A DNA stretch of 37,604 nucleotides from CAVALG01 sp963630555 (GTDB taxonomy: Bacteria; Bacillota; Clostridia; Oscillospirales; Acutalibacteraceae): NCBI GenBank assembly GCA_963630555.1, contig CAVGND010000014.1, positions 1 to 37,604 on the forward strand, in the 5' to 3' direction. Position 1 is the first letter of the stretch. Every line of letters begins with the position of its first letter. The notes under the pieces were generated by a model. That model was not told where the DNA came from, did no database searches, and saw only the letters and a program-made list of their open reading frames with translations. Below, one piece after another: positions 1 through 7,799 of the stretch. Both the position numbers and the translations under genes were made by a program.

Positions 1-591
1 AATACCCGGAACAAAGTATGTTGTGAAGTCCTCCGCCGATATCATATCGCTTTTGGCGTTGTTGCAGATCACGCATGCAAACTCACAGTTATCATCGCAG
101 TAATCCCCATCGGGATTCTTGCGCTCAATTTGCAATTCTCCGCTGAAAGACGGCTTTTTAGAGATAACTATCCCATTTTTAAAAACATCTTTTAGCGTGT
201 TTTCATCAATCCCGCAATAGCAACAATGCCTTATTCCGTTCTCGGGTGTTTTTTCGCACCACCAGGCAAAGAAAGATTCAAAGTCATTGTCAAAAACATT
301 TACAGGATTCTCTTTTTTCTTTTGGTCATCTCTTTTGGTGTAAAAACGCTCATAGATCTTTTGAATACAAACCTTTGCCTCTTTAACAGCACTATGCTTG
401 ATATAGTAGCCTTGCACCGTTTCCTTACCGCTGATAAGGCCGAGTTCTTTCAGTATTTCGCTTTCGCATCCTTCCTTTTTTACAGAATACCTTGCCAGAA
501 ATTCCAAATTTGGCTCTGAGAATTTCTTATCGGGATATTTTTTCTTTAGATATTTCTCGACCAGTTCTTTTGTTTTCTTTAATTCGTCCAT
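1..591 (-). CDS. HNH-type zinc-finger protein, 3' end cut by window edge
   Basis: Open frame from ATG at 591 to the left edge, 197 codons, no stop reached. The N-terminal 110 residues are Lys/Glu-rich and unrecognised. The C-terminal part has a Cys pair (C123, C126, in HCCYCG), then LQIERKNPDGDY near 154-164, then C173-x2-C176 followed by NNAKSD. This is the layout of an HNH endonuclease fold with two structural Cys pairs, the ERKNP stretch standing where the first catalytic His region lies, and the NNAKSD tail typical of the family. Canonical histidines are not obvious, so activity is uncertain. An SD-like AAAGGA lies upstream, and an extended -10 sits at 620-625. It is divergent from the metallophosphoesterase cassette and equally AT-rich. 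A nuclease, possibly defence-linked, is inference. Confidence 0.6.
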   Translation of the reverse strand, partial: MDELKKTKELVEKYLKKKYPDKKFSEPNLEFLARYSVKKEGCESEILKELGLISGKETVQGYYIKHSAVKEAKVCIQKIYERFYTKRDDQKKKENPVNVFDNDFESFFAWWCEKTPENGIRHCCYCGIDENTLKDVFKNGIVISKKPSFSGELQIERKNPDGDYCDDNCEFACVICNNAKSDMISAEDFTTYFVPGI

Positions 592-619
592 GTATTTTTA
601 TCCTTTCTCGATTTTATAT

Positions 620-628
620 ATTATACCA
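620..628 (-). promoter_or_regulatory. Putative extended -10 promoter for the HNH gene
   Basis: On the minus strand TATAAT (620-625) is preceded by TG one base upstream (TGGTATAAT), about 30 bases before the HNH start. No -35 at standard spacing is convincing; a TTGACT lies 23 bases upstream. Confidence 0.35.
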
Positions 629-676
629 TAAACCATAGTGTTTTGTATAGTCAAATATAAACCTTTCACCACCTGC

Positions 677-705
677 TTGATAACTCTATTCTATTAGTTT
701 ATATG
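677..705 (+). promoter_or_regulatory. Putative promoter for the metallophosphoesterase cassette
   Basis: TTGATA (677-682), 17-base spacer, TATATG (700-705), about 60 bases upstream of the first gene of the plus-strand cassette. The -10 is imperfect, so the call is tentative. Confidence 0.35.
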
Positions 706-764
706 TACCGCTTTTGGTGCATATATTGTTGTATCATAATAGCGAAGCAGATTTAAAGGAGATG

Positions 765-1454
765 ATGAGTGTGGTATACGCGGTGTCAGACCTGCATGGG
801 TGCTATGATAAGTATATAAAACTTCTTGAACGCCTGAATATGACTTCTGATGACTCGTTATATATTCTCGGTGATATTGTTGATCGCGGCAGTGACGGAA
901 TAAAGATTATATTGGACCTCGTCAACAGAAAAAATATATTTTCCTGCAGAGGAAATCACGATCACTGTGCGCAGATACTGCTGAGAAACTTTGCGATTCC
1001 CAATGACGGATATTTTGCGGACGGACTTGAAGAAACATTCAGATTATGGCTTTCCGATGGCGGGAACACAACATATGAGGAGTTTCTGAAATTGGACGAA
1101 AGCGAGCAGCAGGCGGTTTTGAGTTATCTTAACTCTCTTCCGCTTTTTGAGGAGTTAACAGTCGGAGGACAGAAGTTTTTCCTTGCACATACGGTTCCGG
1201 AAAAGAGCAAAATGCTCGATATTGAAAACTGTCGGAATTCAGATTTCATTATGGGTGAGCCGGAGTATGAAAAAATGTATTTTGAAGACACGATCATTGT
1301 AACAGGTCATACACCCACCGGTTTCATTGATCCCGAATACACAGGGCGAATATGGAAAGGAAACAATCATATAGCCATTGATTGCGGAACCGTATTTGGT
1401 AATCCCCTCGGATGTATTTGTCTTGATACGCTTGAAGATTTCTATGTCGAATAA
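765..1454 (+). CDS. Calcineurin-like metallophosphoesterase (PP2A/ApaH-like)
   Basis: About 229 residues. All metal-binding motifs of the PPP-type phosphoesterases are present: DLHG near 9-12, GDIVDRG at 36-42, GNHDH at 63-67 and a late GHTPTG. Such enzymes use two metals to hydrolyse phosphoproteins, bis-nucleotides or nucleotide phosphates; the substrate cannot be told from sequence. AAAGGAG at 755-761 sets the start: ATG 765 is close, GTG 771 has ideal spacing and would begin right before YAVSDLHG. A longer frame opens with TTG at 714 but has no binding site. The next gene follows 17 bases later behind its own SD, suggesting co-transcription with the PolC-like gene. Confidence 0.88.
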   Translation: MSVVYAVSDLHGCYDKYIKLLERLNMTSDDSLYILGDIVDRGSDGIKIILDLVNRKNIFSCRGNHDHCAQILLRNFAIPNDGYFADGLEETFRLWLSDGGNTTYEEFLKLDESEQQAVLSYLNSLPLFEELTVGGQKFFLAHTVPEKSKMLDIENCRNSDFIMGEPEYEKMYFEDTIIVTGHTPTGFIDPEYTGRIWKGNNHIAIDCGTVFGNPLGCICLDTLEDFYVE

Positions 1455-1471
1455 TCGAAAAGAGGGCTTTT

Positions 1472-2608
1472 ATGAGATTTAAAATTGAACTTACCGGCAA
1501 TTATTCACCTTTGGGAAATTTGTTCTTTAGTGTACCTACAAAAGATGAAATGAAAAAAGCAGAAAAAACAATCAGTGATATTTGTTATAATAGAGCGACG
1601 AAATTATATAAAAACAATTCTGATACATTTGAAAATTCAGCACTTACAAGAATAGAAAATGAACTCCAAAAAATGTGTGATACCGAAACGGCATATCATT
1701 TTCTTATTTTGAAAGAAATTGCAGAGTTATCCCAAAAAGTCGGATACCCTTTAATGACGGAAGGTAATTTGTCAGGTTCCGTTATTTCTTATTTGCTTGG
1801 AATTACCGAATACGATCCATTAGCTTTGAGTTTTGAGTATAATTCAATCAAATTACTTTGGGGTACAGATAAGTCCCCTCGGACGCCTGATTTTTCCATA
1901 TGCATTGCACCGCAAATACGGCCGTTAATAAATAATAAGTTGCATTCAAAATATGGATATGTCGACTGCAATAAAGATGTTTATAAGCGAATATCCTTGA
2001 CTGACGCTAATATATGTGAAACCTTGGGTAAACTTTTAAAAGCAACCGGCAGGAAACCGTCTTTCAGCGATTATAACGAGAAAACCTATATTAAGGTTGT
2101 CAAAAATATTGCAGATGAATATCTTGCCGAATTCAAAATGTTAAAAAAAGAAGGCTATGCCTTGGACGAGGAGTTACAGTGCAGATTATCATTTTTCGAT
2201 GAATTAAAACAGGTAACATCCTGCAATTTTAAACAATTGTTGCGCTTATATGCGTATCGACACGCCTCATTTAAACATACGAAAAGTATAACGAGATTGT
2301 CGGATCCTGAATTTTTCGTTACCCGTAATGAGTTTTTTTATGCCCTTACCTGTTGCAACATCCCTGATGCCGTTGCTTTGGACATTGCAAAAAAGGGCGT
2401 AGGGTCACAGGCAAGCAGGCGCGAACAATATATTAAAACACTTAGGACTTATAATGCACCGGAGTTTATTTGTAAATATTTTTCTGAGGTCACAAATCTT
2501 TGGGATTCAGATGCGTGTATTAGCAGATTAATACTTATGTGTGCTGTCGCATGGTATCAAATAACTTTCTCAAAAGAATATGAGAAAATTAAAAACGGAG
2601 AATTATGA
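1472..2608 (+). CDS. Truncated PolC-like (C-family DNA polymerase) protein, catalytic residues lost
   Basis: 378 residues against about 1440 for PolC. Three blocks look like the PolC palm region. Residues 36-117 end in SGSVISYLLGITEYDPL, matching the PolC block around GSSxVAxxxxITEVNPL. Residues 138-160 start PDFSICIAP where C-family enzymes have PDIDLNF or PDFDIDF; the second and third acidic positions are Ser and Cys. Residues 252-362 (FKQLLRLYAYRHAS, VTRNEFFYALTCCNIPDAVA, NAPEFICKYFSEV, LMCAVAWYQ) match the end of the PolC catalytic core (FSELVQISGLSHGT, RDDIMVYLI, VPEWYIDSC, LMAVRIAYF). Fingers, PHP, exonuclease and OB parts are absent. So it is probably a non-catalytic pseudo-enzyme; role unknown. 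The homology is read by eye. AT-rich, SD GAGGG upstream, coupled to the next gene. Confidence 0.7.
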   Translation: MRFKIELTGNYSPLGNLFFSVPTKDEMKKAEKTISDICYNRATKLYKNNSDTFENSALTRIENELQKMCDTETAYHFLILKEIAELSQKVGYPLMTEGNLSGSVISYLLGITEYDPLALSFEYNSIKLLWGTDKSPRTPDFSICIAPQIRPLINNKLHSKYGYVDCNKDVYKRISLTDANICETLGKLLKATGRKPSFSDYNEKTYIKVVKNIADEYLAEFKMLKKEGYALDEELQCRLSFFDELKQVTSCNFKQLLRLYAYRHASFKHTKSITRLSDPEFFVTRNEFFYALTCCNIPDAVALDIAKKGVGSQASRREQYIKTLRTYNAPEFICKYFSEVTNLWDSDACISRLILMCAVAWYQITFSKEYEKIKNGEL

Positions 2609-2609
2609 T

Positions 2610-3047
2610 GTGGATATATTAAGATTTATCAATTCTAAGGATATCAGAGAACACCTTCGGAATATCGGTTATGAATTTAATTCTCTTGAGGCTGCATGGT
2701 TGATTTATCAGTGCCGCGATGCTGCTATTGACGAAAAGCATAAAGCGTGGAATGAACTGATTGAAAAAATGCCGGATTGTCCGATAGTGGAACGCTTGAA
2801 CACTGTGCCGCAGGATAGCCTTCACGCTTTTCTAAGGCAGTATATAGAGCTTGAAGATAGGTATCTTAACGAGTTCTATGAAGAGAAACATGCGGATACT
2901 TTTGATTATAATAAGCCGTTTGTATACAAATTCAAATACATTTACAAGGACGGCACGGAATACGAGTGGGATACGGTATTTTCATGCTTTGATGCTTTGT
3001 ATGAAAGCATCATGGAAGCTGCATACAATGAACCCTGTCGGGCGTGA
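2610..3047 (+). CDS. Unknown protein of the PolC-like cassette
   Basis: About 145 residues if started at GTG 2610, which follows GGAG (2597-2600) by nine bases and overlaps the preceding stop region, implying translational coupling to the PolC-like gene. An in-frame ATG at 2580 lies inside the previous gene and has no binding site. The protein is soluble and acidic, with a helical N-terminal half (residues such as IREHLRNIGYEFNSLEAAWLIYQC) and an aromatic, charged C-terminal part ending in an EYEWDTVFSCFDALYES stretch. No domain is recognised. AT-rich composition matches its neighbours. Probably works with the adjacent genes, by position only. Confidence 0.6.
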   Translation: MDILRFINSKDIREHLRNIGYEFNSLEAAWLIYQCRDAAIDEKHKAWNELIEKMPDCPIVERLNTVPQDSLHAFLRQYIELEDRYLNEFYEEKHADTFDYNKPFVYKFKYIYKDGTEYEWDTVFSCFDALYESIMEAAYNEPCRA

Positions 3048-3131
3048 AAATATGCAGAGAGAAATTGACCGGTATTGGAATGAAACAAAATAGACCGACC
3101 GGCATTTCAGACCAAAACATAGGGGGCAAAA

Positions 3132-3698
3132 ATGAGCATGAAATATACCGACTTACATTATGGTCAGATACCAACATTATATCAGGCGCTCAAAAGTGAA
3201 TTATCAAAAAGTGGCACTGCTGCAATTTTCTCGTTGATAAGATGCTTTACATATGATGTTGACAGCAACGATTATATGATTCAAGTGCTCCTGACTGCCA
3301 ATTATCTGGAAAGAATATCTTGCTTGGTTTATAAAAGCAAAGACAGGAAGTATAAAAAACTGTCCGAGAATAAATACAAAAAAGTCATCTTTGAGAGTTA
3401 TGCGGAAATTCCTCAGGAAATTTACGACAGAATACGGGAATACGGAATTTCGGAAACCGAAGCAGAATGGATTCATAAAATGGTTTGGCAGATAGCGGAT
3501 TTAGTATGCCCCATGATAGCGTGTATGAATGAACAGGCTTTTGTCAGTGAATATGCATATGCAATAGACTATGTGATAAGGCACGGGTGTGATTTACCCA
3601 AGCCGGATATAGCCGAATTATTCCCGAGAAACTATTCGGATTATAATTACTGGGAAGGGCGACTCGTTGACAAGGTCAACAAATATATCGAATTATAG
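3132..3698 (+). CDS. Unknown protein, last gene of the AT-rich cassette
   Basis: 188 residues from ATG 3132 behind an AGGGGGC ribosome site (3121-3127). Predicted soluble and mainly alpha-helical, with many Tyr residues (for example NYSDYNYWEGR near the C terminus) and no membrane segment, signal peptide or motif I recognise. It lies 84 bases after the previous gene on the same strand, and composition (AT-rich) fits the cassette rather than the GC-richer genes from 3950 onward. Real gene status rests on the SD, length and lack of a competing frame. Confidence 0.55.
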   Translation: MSMKYTDLHYGQIPTLYQALKSELSKSGTAAIFSLIRCFTYDVDSNDYMIQVLLTANYLERISCLVYKSKDRKYKKLSENKYKKVIFESYAEIPQEIYDRIREYGISETEAEWIHKMVWQIADLVCPMIACMNEQAFVSEYAYAIDYVIRHGCDLPKPDIAELFPRNYSDYNYWEGRLVDKVNKYIEL

Positions 3699-3862
3699 AA
3701 AGATGCAATCGAAAAACTGTTCGGTAACAGCATTTTCTGCAACATCCGAATGAATCAACTCCAATCCGCATTCATTTCATGCTTCCTGAGATTTCTTTGC
3801 CGATTTGCGAATATTCCGAATGTTTTACCGACTTTTGACAGTTACTACTTGCCGCACAGCAC

Positions 3863-3891
3863 TTGAAAGCCTACTAAATATATGGTATTAT
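3863..3891 (+). promoter_or_regulatory. Promoter of the Rrf2-family regulator gene
   Basis: TTGAAA (3863-3868), 17-base spacer, TATTAT (3886-3891), about 60 bases before the GTG start. The -10 is followed by AGTAGTATCATA; a GGTAT half-site (3884-3888) resembles half of the operator at nifS, so self-regulation is possible. Confidence 0.65.
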
Positions 3892-3949
3892 AGTAGTATC
3901 ATATTGTCGGGCATTCGGCACGGCAAACAACTGTAAAGGAGGACTTTCT

Positions 3950-4387
3950 GTGAAAATTTCAACAAAAGGCAGATATGCACTGCGAATGCTTTTAGACCTT
4001 GCCGAACACAGCGGAGGCGAATATGTTTCGCTTAAAGACGTGGCTGCGCGGCAGGGTATATCCAAAAAATATCTTGAACAGATTGTGCCGATTCTCAACC
4101 GTTCGGATATACTTAAAACAAACCGTGGCTATCAGGGTGGCTACAAGTTAAGCAAAAGCCCCGAAAAATACACACTCGGCGACATTTTAAGGTTGACCGA
4201 GGGAAGTTTGGCACCCGTTCCGTGCGTTGAGCAAAATCCGCCCGAATGCCCCCGTGCCGGAGATTGCGTTATGATTGAAATATGGCGTGGACTCGGCGAT
4301 GCGATAAATAATTATGTTGACGGTATCACTTTGCAGGATATAATCGACCGCAGCCGTGAAAATTACAGCAACGATTATGTTATCTGA
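3950..4387 (+). CDS. Rrf2/IscR-family transcriptional regulator
   Basis: 145 residues. It starts at GTG 3950, seven bases after a strong AAAGGAGG (3935-3942). Residues 1-65 form the family's winged helix (KISTKGRYALRMLLDLA, then SLKDVAARQGISKKYLEQIVPIL). Three cysteines, C92, C100 and C106, lie in the spacing used by Fe-S-sensing members such as IscR and NsrR to hold a cluster. Family members control Fe-S assembly, cysteine metabolism or nitric-oxide responses. nifU-nifS lie 1.2 kb away on the other strand, and a palindromic operator sits in the nifS promoter, so an IscR-like role is the natural guess. The target is inference. Confidence 0.85.
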   Translation: MKISTKGRYALRMLLDLAEHSGGEYVSLKDVAARQGISKKYLEQIVPILNRSDILKTNRGYQGGYKLSKSPEKYTLGDILRLTEGSLAPVPCVEQNPPECPRAGDCVMIEIWRGLGDAINNYVDGITLQDIIDRSRENYSNDYVI

Positions 4388-4545
4388 TAGTTAGATTTTA
4401 GATTTTAGACATTAGACGGTAGATAAGAGTAACTGTAGTTTGAGCACTGACGGTAAGCTGCCATTCACCACATCTAATGTCTAATGTCTACAGTCTAACG
4501 TCTAACGTCTACAGTCTAGTATCTAACATCTAACACCATCGGCTG
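4388..4545. repeat. R1 dispersed repeat with inverted TTAGA/TCTAA arms
   Basis: The left arm has degenerate TTAGATTTTAGACATTAGAC units, and the right arm (4471-4540) holds six or more units of the type TCTAATG, TCTACAG, TCTAACG spaced about nine bases. Between them is a segment with ACTGACGGTAAGCTGCCATT. An inverted relative of this core (GGCAGCTTGCGGGCTGACGG) follows the left arm at about 9994. The repeat sits directly after the Rrf2 gene stop and fills most of the gap to the next gene. Confidence 0.6.
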
Positions 4546-4597
4546 CGCCAGTGGGACTGCCGTTCAAGACCCGAAACACACGAAAGGCGGTGTTTTT

Positions 4598-4963
4598 ATG
4601 TCGCTTGCGACAAAAACAGAATATATACACGAACCGACCGAACTGCAGTGCGGTCAGGCGGTTCTTGCAATGCTGACAGGCGAGAGCGCCGAAACGATTG
4701 CCGCCGAGCTGTGCAACGACCGCGAAACGACACTTGCCGAGATGTTTAAAGTACTGGATACGCACGGAATAATCTACGATAAAAAAAGAAAAACGGCAGC
4801 CCGCAAAAACGAACTGCCGTCCATATGTATATTAAGTCTTGAAACGCCGAGATGCTGGCACTGGTCGCTTTACCGCGAGGGCGTGTTTTACGACCCCGAG
4901 CACGGCGTGTCGGATGATTTTCCCGTTTGCAGCCGCAAATTTTACTGGGAAATACTCGGCTGA
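4598..4963 (+). CDS. Small C39-like / papain-fold cysteine peptidase domain protein
   Basis: 121 residues from ATG 4598 behind AAAGGCGG. The segment ELQCGQAVLAMLTG (C18) matches the catalytic Cys block of bacteriocin-processing C39-like peptidases, and CWHWSLYREGVFYDPEHG (H88, D99) matches the His/Asp block (HW...VYDP). It is a free-standing domain without transporter or signal peptide, so it is probably cytosolic. Family members cleave after double-Gly leaders or are inactive regulators; the target here is unknown. The gene stands alone between an R1 repeat and the convergent queT. Confidence 0.65.
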   Translation: MSLATKTEYIHEPTELQCGQAVLAMLTGESAETIAAELCNDRETTLAEMFKVLDTHGIIYDKKRKTAARKNELPSICILSLETPRCWHWSLYREGVFYDPEHGVSDDFPVCSRKFYWEILG

Positions 4964-4997
4964 AATCCGAAAAACAGGTCGCAGCCGCAAAACCGCC

Positions 4998-5513
4998 CTA
5001 TCGCTCAAACAGTTTTATCCGTTTTACAAGGTAAAAAAGCGGAATTCCGAGCGCGAAACAAACCGCCGCTTCGCCTGCGCCGACCTGCACCAAGGTTATA
5101 AAAAACATATCCCCGAACGCAGATGAGGTTGACGGCGCGGTAAGGTATGCTATTTCCGCCCCCACCGCCAGCGCGTTTATCAGGGTGGGCACCAGCGGGG
5201 TGAAAAACACCGCGCTTTTTTTGAACCGCAAAAACAAAAAGCGTGTTATTATGCAGGAAATAAGGGTTGCTGCCGCACCGAGCGTTATGTCTAAAAGTCC
5301 GTAAGGACTGAAAATGTTGGCGAGCGCACAGCCGAGCGTAAGTCCGGCGGCGGCGGACGGGGTAAACGCCGTGAAAACAAAAAATGCCTCCGCTATCCTG
5401 AACTGTATGGCGCCGTAGGCAAGCCCCAAACCGGCGGTAACATAGGTAACGGCGGCGTAAACGGCGGCAATGACAGCCGCCGTTGTTATTTTTTTAATAT
5501 CGATTTTTTGCAT
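4998..5513 (-). CDS. queT: QueT family queuosine-precursor transporter
   Basis: 171 residues, five to six hydrophobic segments, almost no charged loops. The N-terminal KKITTAAVIAAVYAAVTY and AYGAIQFRIAEAF blocks are characteristic of QueT, an S-type or stand-alone importer that brings preQ0/preQ1 into the cell for tRNA queuosine modification. ATG 5513 follows AAGGGG by nine bases, and that site is part of a preQ1-I riboswitch (5521-5563), which supports the assignment strongly. The gene is monocistronic as seen here and converges on the C39-like gene. Confidence 0.9.
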   Translation of the reverse strand: MQKIDIKKITTAAVIAAVYAAVTYVTAGLGLAYGAIQFRIAEAFFVFTAFTPSAAAGLTLGCALANIFSPYGLLDITLGAAATLISCIITRFLFLRFKKSAVFFTPLVPTLINALAVGAEIAYLTAPSTSSAFGDMFFITLVQVGAGEAAVCFALGIPLFYLVKRIKLFER

Positions 5514-5520
5514 ATGAATT

Positions 5521-5563
5521 GCCCCTTAGTTTTATTTAAAGTCAGGATTTTGCGAACTGACTT
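5521..5563 (-). promoter_or_regulatory. preQ1-I riboswitch in front of queT
   Basis: On the minus strand a five-to-seven pair stem GTCAG/CTGAC encloses a loop starting TTCGCAAAATC and is followed by the A-rich tail ATAAAACTAAGGGG. This is the small preQ1 class I layout: stem, C-containing loop, A-rich strand that forms a pseudoknot ending in CUAA. The AAGGGG directly after CUAA is the queT ribosome site, so preQ1 would block translation. Confidence 0.82.
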
Positions 5564-5575
5564 TTACGGATAACA

Positions 5576-6007
5576 TTACTTTTCGCAATGCTCACAGCCG
5601 CAATTCTCGCACTCTTTGCCGAGAATCGGGTCGGGGTCTATGCCCTGTTTTTGGTAATAATCGCGCAACGCGGCTTTTATCGCCTGCTCTGCCAGTACAG
5701 AACAGTGAATTTTATGTGCCGGCAGACCGCCCAAAGCCTCAACAACCGCTTTGTTTGAAAGCCCGACGGCTTCCTGCACCGTGTGACCTTTTATCATTTC
5801 GGTAGCGATTGAAGATGTGGCGATTGCGGAGGCGCAGCCGTAGGTTTTAAATTTACAGTCGGTTATTACGCCGCCGTCAATCTTCAAAAACATTTTCATT
5901 ATATCGCCGCATTTAGCGTTGCCGACTTCACCCACGCCGTCGGCATTTTCGATTTCACCCATATTTCTCGGGTGCATAAAATGATCCATTACCTGTTCGG
6001 TATACAT
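5576..6007 (-). CDS. nifU: NifU/IscU-type Fe-S cluster scaffold protein
   Basis: 143 residues from ATG 6007 (SD GGAAGGGG). The three scaffold cysteines are present: C33 in AKCGD with D35, C58 in KTYGCASAIA, and C102 in KIHCSVLA. IscU-type scaffolds assemble Fe-S clusters from sulfur delivered by NifS/IscS and pass them to target proteins. The C-terminal tail has extra cysteines (KECENCGCEHC) beyond the usual fold, as in many clostridial NifU-like proteins; it may be a metal site. The gene follows nifS after 17 bases, and both are read from the promoter at 7294-7322. Confidence 0.92.
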   Translation of the reverse strand: MYTEQVMDHFMHPRNMGEIENADGVGEVGNAKCGDIMKMFLKIDGGVITDCKFKTYGCASAIATSSIATEMIKGHTVQEAVGLSNKAVVEALGGLPAHKIHCSVLAEQAIKAALRDYYQKQGIDPDPILGKECENCGCEHCEK

Positions 6008-6024
6008 AAAAATTCCCCTTCCTG

Positions 6025-7215
6025 TCAGTTATTTGCTTCTTCCTGTTTTATTCTGTCCCAAAGCGGAGACATTTTACGCAGCCTGTCGATTATTCCCGGC
6101 AGGACTTCCAAAATTCTGTCGGCGTCATCCAATGTGTTACCGTCCGAAAAGGTCAGGCGAAGCGAGCCGTGCGCTACCTCGTGCTTAAGTCCGATAGCCA
6201 GCAGAACGTGGCTCGGGTCAAGCGAACCCGAAGTGCATGCCGAGCCCGACGAAGAACATATCCCCTCGGAATCAAGCAGCAAAATCAGCGATTCGCCCTC
6301 AACCCCTTCAAAAGAGATGTTGACGTTGCCGGGCAGCCTTTGTTCACGGTCGCCGTTAAGGCGGCTTTTTTCAATTTTTAAAGCGCCGTCGATAACCCTG
6401 TTGCTTATTTCGCGCATTTTCTTTTCGCGCTCGTCAATTGTGCTGCAAGCCTTTTCAATGGCGCAGCCCATACCCACAATGCCGGGTGTGTTTTCGGTTC
6501 CTGCGCGGCGTCCGCGCTCCTGTGCGCCGCCGTCAACCAAATTCGGGATAACGATTCCTTTTCTTATATAAAGCGCACCCGTTCCCTTGGGTCCGTGAAA
6601 TTTATGACCGGACATTGAAAGCATATCAATGTTCATCGTCTTGACGTCAATGTGTACGTTTCCGACCGCCTGAACCGCATCGGTGTGAAAAACAATACCT
6701 TTTTCGCGGCATACTTCGCCGATTTCGGCAATCGGCTGAACAGTGCCGATCTCGTTATTGGCAAACATAACGGTGACAAGCGCGGTGTCATCCCTGAGCA
6801 CCCTTTTAAGTTCCGAAATGCGAACGATACCGTTTTCGTGAACGGGCAGCAGGGTGACTTCAAAACCCTCTTTTTCAAGACTTTCAAGGGTGTGAAGAAC
6901 CGCGTGATGCTCAAACGCAGACGATACTATGTGTTTCTTTCCCTTTTTTGCCATTTTATGCGCAATGCCCTTGATCGCCCAGTTATCGCTTTCGCTTCCG
7001 CCGTTGGTGAAATATATTTCATTTGCGTCAGCGCCTATCGCTTTTGCGACCTTTGCTCTTGCGGCGTCAACCGCGGCGCGTGCACGCTGACCGAAGTCAT
7101 ACAGGCTTGACGGGTTGCCGTATTCGTTCGTAAGGTACGGCATCATCGCCTCAAGCGCCTGCGGATCAAGTTTTGTGGTTGCGGCATTATCCGCATATAT
7201 AAATCGCTTTGACAT
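6025..7215 (-). CDS. nifS: Cysteine desulfurase, NifS/IscS type
   Basis: 396 residues. The start is taken at ATG 7215 (MSKRFIYADNAATT), seven bases after CGAGGA; an in-frame ATG at 7257 lacks a ribosome site and adds an unrelated tail. PLP lysine K205 lies in SGHKFHGPKG, the His-rich SAFEHHAVL block is at 99-107, and the catalytic Cys C327 is in SSGSACTSG, the short-loop arrangement of group I NifS/IscS enzymes. It converts L-cysteine to alanine, leaving a persulfide for the NifU scaffold downstream. There is no SufBCD nearby. Likely controlled by the palindromic operator at 7298-7314. Confidence 0.95.
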   Translation of the reverse strand: MSKRFIYADNAATTKLDPQALEAMMPYLTNEYGNPSSLYDFGQRARAAVDAARAKVAKAIGADANEIYFTNGGSESDNWAIKGIAHKMAKKGKKHIVSSAFEHHAVLHTLESLEKEGFEVTLLPVHENGIVRISELKRVLRDDTALVTVMFANNEIGTVQPIAEIGEVCREKGIVFHTDAVQAVGNVHIDVKTMNIDMLSMSGHKFHGPKGTGALYIRKGIVIPNLVDGGAQERGRRAGTENTPGIVGMGCAIEKACSTIDEREKKMREISNRVIDGALKIEKSRLNGDREQRLPGNVNISFEGVEGESLILLLDSEGICSSSGSACTSGSLDPSHVLLAIGLKHEVAHGSLRLTFSDGNTLDDADRILEVLPGIIDRLRKMSPLWDRIKQEEANN

Positions 7216-7293
7216 AAAGTCCTCGCTCTCCATTCTGCCGCTTTTGCGGCTATCCAACCTTTAATCAAACGCCTTGTTTAACTTACGGTCTAT

Positions 7294-7322
7294 ATTGTAT
7301 ACCTTTTTGGTATAGTTATCAA
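7294..7322 (-). promoter_or_regulatory. nifSU promoter with embedded palindromic operator
   Basis: Minus strand: TTGATA (7317-7322), 17-base spacer, TACAAT (7294-7299). The spacer and -10 contain the palindrome TATACC-N5-GGTATA (7298-7314). The same arrangement occurs before the walJ gene at 11532-11560, so both operons probably answer to one repressor. Confidence 0.8.
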
Positions 7323-7343
7323 GTCTTTTTTTGAATTTCCCCG

Positions 7344-7784
7344 TTATTTTTTTAATTTTTGCCACTCTGCGACAGCAAGGGAGTCGCAAATTTCGTTTTC
7401 CCTGTGCCCTGCGTGCCCTTTTATCCAGTTAAAACTGACCTTATGAACGGCAAGCAGTGATAACAGTTTTTCCCAAAGGTCGGTATTTAACGCAGGTTTT
7501 TTATCGCTTTTTTTCCAGCCGTTTCTTTTCCAACCGTAGACCCATCCTTTGTTGACCGAATCGCATACATATTTTGAATCGGTGGTCAGTTCGACCTCGC
7601 AGGGTTCTTTTAAAGCGGCAAGAGCCTCAATACAGGCGGTGAGTTCCATACGGTTGTTGGTCGTGTCCGCTTCGCCGCCCGACAGATGTTTTTCGTTTTC
7701 GCCGTATTTAAGCACGGCGCCCCAGCCGCCGGGTCCGGGATTGCCCGAACACGCGCCGTCGGTATAAATGTAAACCTTTTTCAT
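7344..7784 (-). CDS. rnhA: Ribonuclease HI
   Basis: 146 residues from ATG 7784 (SD GGGGG). Catalytic acids D9 (YTDGACSGNPG), E47 (NRMEL), D69 (TTDSKYV) and D134, with H124 in IKGHAGH, are all in place; the basic handle region WVYGWKRNGWKKSDKK is also present. The enzyme cuts the RNA strand of RNA/DNA hybrids at primers and R-loops. It starts 15 bases after the lexA stop, so it is probably transcribed with lexA and raised in the SOS response (inference from layout). Confidence 0.96.
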   Translation of the reverse strand: MKKVYIYTDGACSGNPGPGGWGAVLKYGENEKHLSGGEADTTNNRMELTACIEALAALKEPCEVELTTDSKYVCDSVNKGWVYGWKRNGWKKSDKKPALNTDLWEKLLSLLAVHKVSFNWIKGHAGHRENEICDSLAVAEWQKLKK

Positions 7785-7799
7785 ATATTGCCCCCGAAT

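Noticed and set aside
226..519. 97-codon plus-strand frame at the left edge
   Set aside because: It is antisense to the HNH gene, whose Cys pairs and SD are convincing.
2851..3093. 80-codon plus-strand frame overlapping the 2610-3047 gene
   Set aside because: No SD, and its translation lacks coherent composition; the other frame is coupled to the upstream gene and has a good SD.
4460..4545. CRISPR-like array of short repeats
   Set aside because: Units are only 7-10 bases, degenerate, without constant-length spacers, and no cas genes are present.
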